From an uncultured bacterium (GTDB taxonomy: Bacteria; Verrucomicrobiota; Kiritimatiellia; CAIKKV01; CAITUY01): a DNA stretch of 10,678 bases. The stretch spans positions 1 to 10,678 of the forward strand of contig CAIZMS010000374.1 of NCBI GenBank assembly GCA_903934155.1, given 5' to 3'. Positions 8,001-10,678 of this stretch are shown one piece after another; position 1 is the first letter of the stretch; every line of letters starts with the position of its first letter. The notes under the pieces were generated by a model. The model worked only from the letters and a program-made list of their open reading frames with translations, was not told the DNA's origin and did no database searches. The translations under genes and the position numbers were made by a program.

Positions 8001-9017
8001 TTATTGCCTCAACATCCCCAAAGCGGCTCCCACGGCAGCGGAAAATCGGCCCTCCTGGCCCTTCATACGATCCGGGAAAGCTCCCGCTTGAACGACCATC
8101 CCCTCAAACGGATTCCAGAGCACAGGGGCCTGCCCCGTGGACGATTCCACCTCCTGCACCCAGAGACGCAAGGAAACACCTCCGCCGGTAACATAGAGTT
8201 TCCCGATCCGTGTATTCTCACGACGCTCGACATAATCCCACGCAATGATCAATTGCTGAAGGAAGTGCTCCATGGCCTGGTGCACAATCCGCGACACATC
8301 AAAGGAGCCGTCGTTCAATATCCCGGCCGCCACCTCCTGGTCCACGCCCAGGTTGTCCTGAAGCTTCTTCAGGATATTGCTAGCCCCAAAATCAAATTTG
8401 CGAATCAGAACCAAAGATCCCTTGAAAAAAAACGAAACCAGCGTGACCGCCGCCCCGAAATCAATCATGGCCACGCAATCTTCCCGATGCAGGGCTCCCG
8501 GCCCCTTCTGATAGGCCGTCAGGCTGGCCAACCCTGAAATCTCAACCGAGCAGGGCGCCGGGATCCCCTCGGGGAAGAGGCCGCACAACGCCCGAGCCGT
8601 CGCATCGGGAAGCGCAACGGCCAAAACACGCGTTTCAACACGCGTTTCCATTACCGGCTCATACCCGACCCGGTAATCGGAACTATTCCCGAGCCCCATC
8701 AATTCATTCACATGATCATCGGTGGTTTTCTCCGCATGGGGCGGAAAGGTTAGCAGTTTGATGATGGAACTGGATCCTGAAGTCGCCAACGCCACATAAC
8801 GCGACTTCATTCCCTTCGGCAACTGACTCGAAAAAGAAGGAACGGGAACAGGTGACAACAACGATATCGCAGGCAGAATATCGGCGGCCACCACTGTCGG
8901 ACTTTCATTGAGGCGCTTGATCCTGACCACCTTCGTGGCCGATGCCCCGACATCCACGCCTAGGACATCGGAATAGTTCCGCTTGAAAACCTTTAAAAGT
9001 TCGGACAGTTTTGTCAT
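8001..9017 (-). CDS. pilM: PilM-like actin-fold ATPase of the type IV pilus alignment complex
   Basis: The protein has 338 residues from the ATG at 9017. It is an actin/FtsA-like nucleotide-binding fold: phosphate-1 motif VLGVDVGASATKVV (18-31), phosphate-2 region AMIDFGAAVTLVSF (183-196), the RKFDFGASNI segment (206-215) and an adenosine motif LYVTGGGVSL (274-283). PilM is cytoplasmic and binds the N-terminal NLL motif of PilN, which is the next gene. The length fits PilM (about 350). An in-frame TTG at 9041 would add eight residues. I prefer the ATG because MTKLSELLKVF places the phosphate loop at the usual distance, and because the promoter-like element upstream then has the same spacing as in the two other transcription units. 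It is the first gene of the minus-strand operon. Confidence 0.92.
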   Translation of the reverse strand: MTKLSELLKVFKRNYSDVLGVDVGASATKVVRIKRLNESPTVVAADILPAISLLSPVPVPSFSSQLPKGMKSRYVALATSGSSSIIKLLTFPPHAEKTTDDHVNELMGLGNSSDYRVGYEPVMETRVETRVLAVALPDATARALCGLFPEGIPAPCSVEISGLASLTAYQKGPGALHREDCVAMIDFGAAVTLVSFFFKGSLVLIRKFDFGASNILKKLQDNLGVDQEVAAGILNDGSFDVSRIVHQAMEHFLQQLIIAWDYVERRENTRIGKLYVTGGGVSLRLWVQEVESSTGQAPVLWNPFEGMVVQAGAFPDRMKGQEGRFSAAVGAALGMLRQ

Positions 9018-9065
9018 GCCTGCAATGCCATCCTGTTCCAATCAATTCCCAACGTATTATCGTGA

Positions 9066-9082
9066 AAGCAGATACGATGCCA
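9066..9082 (-). promoter_or_regulatory. Sigma-54-like promoter of the pilM operon
   Basis: On the minus strand TGGCATCGTATCTGCTT (9082-9066) has GG at 9081-9080 and GC at 9069-9068 with exactly 10 nt between. It matches 9 of the 12 defined positions of the consensus TGGCACG-N4-TTGCW. The element ends 50 nt before the pilM ATG, with a predicted RNA start near 9057. The other two transcription units carry the same GGCA-Y-N7-GCTT. A weaker sigma-70-like pair (TTGCTG 9086-9081, GATAAT 9061-9056, 19-nt spacer) overlaps and is less convincing. Confidence 0.55.
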
Positions 9083-9105
9083 GCAATAAAGCAGAATTAA
9101 AGGCT

Positions 9106-9126
9106 CTTCGCAAGCACGGGCTGAAG
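9106..9126. promoter_or_regulatory. Imperfect inverted repeat between the divergent promoters
   Basis: CTTC (9106-9109) plus AGC (9113-9115) pair with GCT plus GAAG (9120-9126) around ACGG, with three unpaired bases on the left arm. It lies between the two divergent sigma-54-like elements, where an enhancer-binding activator could serve both. The match is weak and could be chance. Confidence 0.2.
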
Positions 9127-9174
9127 AACTCATCCCGGGGCATCCGACAAAATATCCCGCCATTGACACAATTC

Positions 9175-9191
9175 AGGCACGGGAATAGCTT
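9175..9191 (+). promoter_or_regulatory. Sigma-54-like promoter of the 382-residue secreted protein gene
   Basis: AGGCACGGGAATAGCTT has GG at 9176-9177 and GC at 9188-9189, exactly 10 nt apart. It matches 10 of the 12 defined positions of TGGCACG-N4-TTGCW, including the full GGCACG block. It ends 52 nt (from GC) before the ATG at 9242. It overlaps a perfect TTGACA (9163-9168) with TAGCTT at 17-nt spacing, a possible competing sigma-70 promoter. This is the best sigma-54 match in the window. Confidence 0.6.
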
Positions 9192-9241
9192 TTTACAAGC
9201 AGCGATGAAAATGCCACACTGGAGGAGATGACAGGAGACCC

Positions 9242-10390
9242 ATGGAAATGAATTTAAAGACGCGCTTCCTGATACTGGCCTGTGTCCTGAGTACCGCAGG
9301 AATCATTTCGGCTGCCCCCTCCCTCCCGGTCACCAAGGTGCCCGTGACCCCCAGCGCGAGCTTCACCGGACCGACCAATGATGCTCATGCGGTTATGGGA
9401 CAGTGGTTTATGAATGTCGCCACTTCAAAGCGGGAATACAGGACTCATGAGTTCTACGACAATACCAGCGGCTCAGGGGGCGGCTCCGCTGGGCATTTGG
9501 CAATTTATGGGCGGGTGACCAATATTGTTCACGATGTTAATCCCCCTTTTGAAGCCATTGTGTCGTTTGATGTGATCGCTACCGTCTCGAACGACGCACC
9601 CGCCTCCCCATCCTGGTCCTCCGGACTTAACAGCCATGGCGAAGAACTATCAACAAGCCAACAATACTCGAACACATTGAGAAACGTTATATTAACCACC
9701 GATTTCGCCTATGCTGGAACCATCCTTCCCACTGTTACAGACCCACCCTCGCCCTACAAGAACATCACCTCCCCCTATATAACGGCAACCAACCATGATT
9801 TTCTTGCATGGTACTGCTGGAATATAGAAAAACCCAGCTTGATCCAATCTGGAGATTATCATGTTCCTGGCTGGAATTTTGGAGACATCGCACCAGGAGC
9901 AAAGTCCACCAGAATCCTAAATTTCACTATTACAACTGACGGGTTCAATCAAGACGGAATTCCAAGCGGCACTCCACGCTTTACCGCGCTCACCAATTCA
10001 GAATCTTCAGGCACCGACATCTTCATCAACCGCTCTCTATCCCTCAAAATCAGCGAATGGATCAGTGATCCAGCCTTGGATGAGGGAGATGGCACGGCGA
10101 CAAATTCCAATGTTTCCGTTTTTCACAATACCGACGCGGACATCAATCAGGTCGTCTCCATAACCGGTATCAAGGCACAAGCCTCCCCGCTCTCATTCAC
10201 GATGTACACCACGGGAAGCACCAATGGGATCAACCAACAAATTATGCAGGTCTGCACTAACCTGACGACAAACACCTGGTGGATGAGTGTCGCGACCAAT
10301 GAAGCCGCCTGGCCTATTCCTCAAACCAACTTCTGGAGTTACACCAATAACGACTGGCCAGTTCAATTTTATCGGATTATTCAGCCGTGA
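9242..10390 (+). CDS. Secreted protein of unknown function, upstream of a prepilin gene
   Basis: The protein has 382 residues and I do not recognise the family. Residues 1-24 are a Sec signal peptide (basic NLKTR, hydrophobic LILACVLSTAGII, then SAAPS). The rest has no membrane segment and is rich in Thr, Ser, Asn and aromatics in alternating patterns, suggesting an extracellular beta-sandwich. The C-terminal part (about 290-382) ends PVQFYRIIQP. An FYR-type end is common in exported proteins of Verrucomicrobiota and Kiritimatiellota. AGGAG (9233-9237) lies 4 nt before the first ATG and 10 nt before a second in-frame ATG at 9248, which gives MNLKTRF and may be the true start. It diverges from pilM and is followed 204 nt later by the prepilin gene, so a pilus- or secretion-linked role is plausible but unproven. 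The distal half appears more AT-rich than the neighbouring genes. Confidence 0.88.
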   Translation: MEMNLKTRFLILACVLSTAGIISAAPSLPVTKVPVTPSASFTGPTNDAHAVMGQWFMNVATSKREYRTHEFYDNTSGSGGGSAGHLAIYGRVTNIVHDVNPPFEAIVSFDVIATVSNDAPASPSWSSGLNSHGEELSTSQQYSNTLRNVILTTDFAYAGTILPTVTDPPSPYKNITSPYITATNHDFLAWYCWNIEKPSLIQSGDYHVPGWNFGDIAPGAKSTRILNFTITTDGFNQDGIPSGTPRFTALTNSESSGTDIFINRSLSLKISEWISDPALDEGDGTATNSNVSVFHNTDADINQVVSITGIKAQASPLSFTMYTTGSTNGINQQIMQVCTNLTTNTWWMSVATNEAAWPIPQTNFWSYTNNDWPVQFYRIIQP

Positions 10391-10403
10391 CTGGCCATAA
10401 CAC

Positions 10404-10415
10404 CCCGCATGCGGG
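10404..10415. repeat. Perfect 12-bp palindrome after the secreted-protein gene
   Basis: CCCGCATGCGGG begins 14 nt after the stop codon. It could form a short GC-rich hairpin at the 3' end of the transcript but has no T-run after it, so it is not a standard intrinsic terminator. A regulator site is the alternative. Confidence 0.4.
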
Positions 10416-10432
10416 TCATCTCTAAGAAAATC

Positions 10433-10448
10433 TTCTCATTACTGAGAA
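10433..10448. promoter_or_regulatory. Perfect inverted repeat upstream of the prepilin promoter
   Basis: TTCTCA-TTAC-TGAGAA is a 6-bp perfect inverted repeat with a 4-nt centre. It lies about 75 nt upstream of the sigma-54-like element at 10523-10539, a normal distance for an enhancer-binding activator site. As RNA it is a 6-bp stem followed after 9 nt by TTTTTT (10458-10463), so a weak terminator for the preceding gene is an equal alternative. Confidence 0.4.
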
Positions 10449-10522
10449 TACGAAGTGTTTTTTGTTCTTATTTTCAAGTCTTGAGCCCCAAGCCGATTCT
10501 TGATGGTCAAAATCGTTCGCAT

Positions 10523-10539
10523 GGGCATGAAATATGCTT
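10523..10539 (+). promoter_or_regulatory. Sigma-54-like promoter of the prepilin gene
   Basis: GGGCATGAAATATGCTT has GG at 10524-10525 and GC at 10536-10537 with exactly 10 nt between, matching 9 of the 12 defined positions of TGGCACG-N4-TTGCW. GC lies 57 nt before the prepilin ATG. It shares GGCAT-N6-TGCTT, at identical spacing, with the element before pilM. Pilin genes in Pseudomonas and Myxococcus are known RpoN targets through PilR-type activators. Confidence 0.5.
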
Positions 10540-10594
10540 AAAACAATGTGGGCAATGTGAAAAAAATGAATAAACCATTAAAAAAGGTGTCTGT

Positions 10595-10678
10595 ATGCTC
10601 CCTCTCTCTTTAAAAAACGGGTTCACACTGGTCGAGGCGGTGATCAGTTCGGCGCTTCTTGTGTTGGTGATTGGGGGA
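10595..10678 (+). CDS. Type IV prepilin/pseudopilin-like protein, N-terminal fragment
   Basis: The 28 visible codons encode a short leader (MLPLSLKNG) followed by FTLVEAVISSALLVLVIGG. This is the type III signal cut by prepilin peptidase between Gly9 and Phe10, with the conserved Glu at +5 of the mature protein and the hydrophobic helix that packs into the pilus core. The gene continues past the window end. An AAGGTG (10584-10589) lies just upstream of the ATG. The short leader and VEAVISSALL sequence suit minor pilins/pseudopilins (PilV, GspI or GspJ type) as well as major ones; the subtype cannot be told from this fragment. It fits functionally with the pilMNOP-like operon across the divergent gene. 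Confidence 0.87.
   Translation, partial: MLPLSLKNGFTLVEAVISSALLVLVIGG

Noticed and set aside
9015..9041. TTG at 9041 as pilM start
   Set aside because: It adds only eight residues (MEQDGIAG), has no good ribosome site, and would leave a very short leader after the sigma-54-like element. The ATG at 9017 fits better.
9101..9116. Another GG-N10-GC (AGGCTCTTCGCAAGCA) on the plus strand
   Set aside because: It matches only 7 of 12 sigma-54 positions, lacks the GGCA block and T before GC, and is far (over 120 nt) from the start codon.
8983..9231. Plus-strand 82-codon frame across the pilM start and the intergenic region
   Set aside because: It begins inside pilM, covers both promoter-like elements and has no protein-like composition. 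Its end (MKMPHWRR) carries the purine-rich leader of the next gene.
10404..10463. Intrinsic terminator after the 382-residue gene
   Set aside because: Two short hairpins are present, but the GC-rich one has no T-run and the other is AT-rich with the T-run 9 nt away, so I list them as repeats or sites, not as a terminator.
10566..10613. Small open frame MNKPLKKVSVCSLSL overlapping the prepilin start
   Set aside because: It has 15 codons, no ribosome site and a different frame from the prepilin. It is most likely chance.

Overview
The window looks like a chromosomal segment of a bacterium from the PVC superphylum, most likely Kiritimatiellota or Verrucomicrobiota. This is inferred from style, not from a marker gene. 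The pointers are a giant secreted protein mixing thrombospondin-3-type DxDxDG motifs, LamG jelly-rolls, GAQWRVDGG repeats and NHL repeats; a secreted protein ending in FYRIIQP; and a type IV pilus/type II secretion-like operon.

The left 9 kb is one minus-strand operon read from right to left. It runs pilM (start 9017), pilN (7994), pilO (7392), a PilP-like gene (6778), an Ig-like-repeat lipoprotein (6199) and a giant multidomain exported protein. The last gene starts at 5506 and runs off the left edge after 1835 codons. Spacing is tight throughout: 6 nt, two 4-nt ATGA overlaps, then 27 and 33 nt. No secretin (PilQ/GspD) follows the PilP-like gene, where it would normally lie; the lipoprotein and the giant protein take that place.

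On the right, two plus-strand genes diverge from the operon. The first (9242-10390) is a 382-residue secreted protein I cannot assign. The second (from 10595) is a prepilin-like gene with a GFTLVE cleavage/methylation motif, cut off by the window end after 28 codons.

The most interesting signal is regulatory. All three transcription units have a sigma-54 (RpoN) -24/-12-like element with GG and GC exactly 10 nt apart, and each sits 50-57 nt before the start codon. The three share GGCA-Y-N7-GCTT. This suggests that the pilus assembly operon with its giant surface protein, the secreted 382-residue protein and the prepilin are one RpoN-controlled regulon. I saw no tRNA, rRNA, CRISPR array or insertion sequence.
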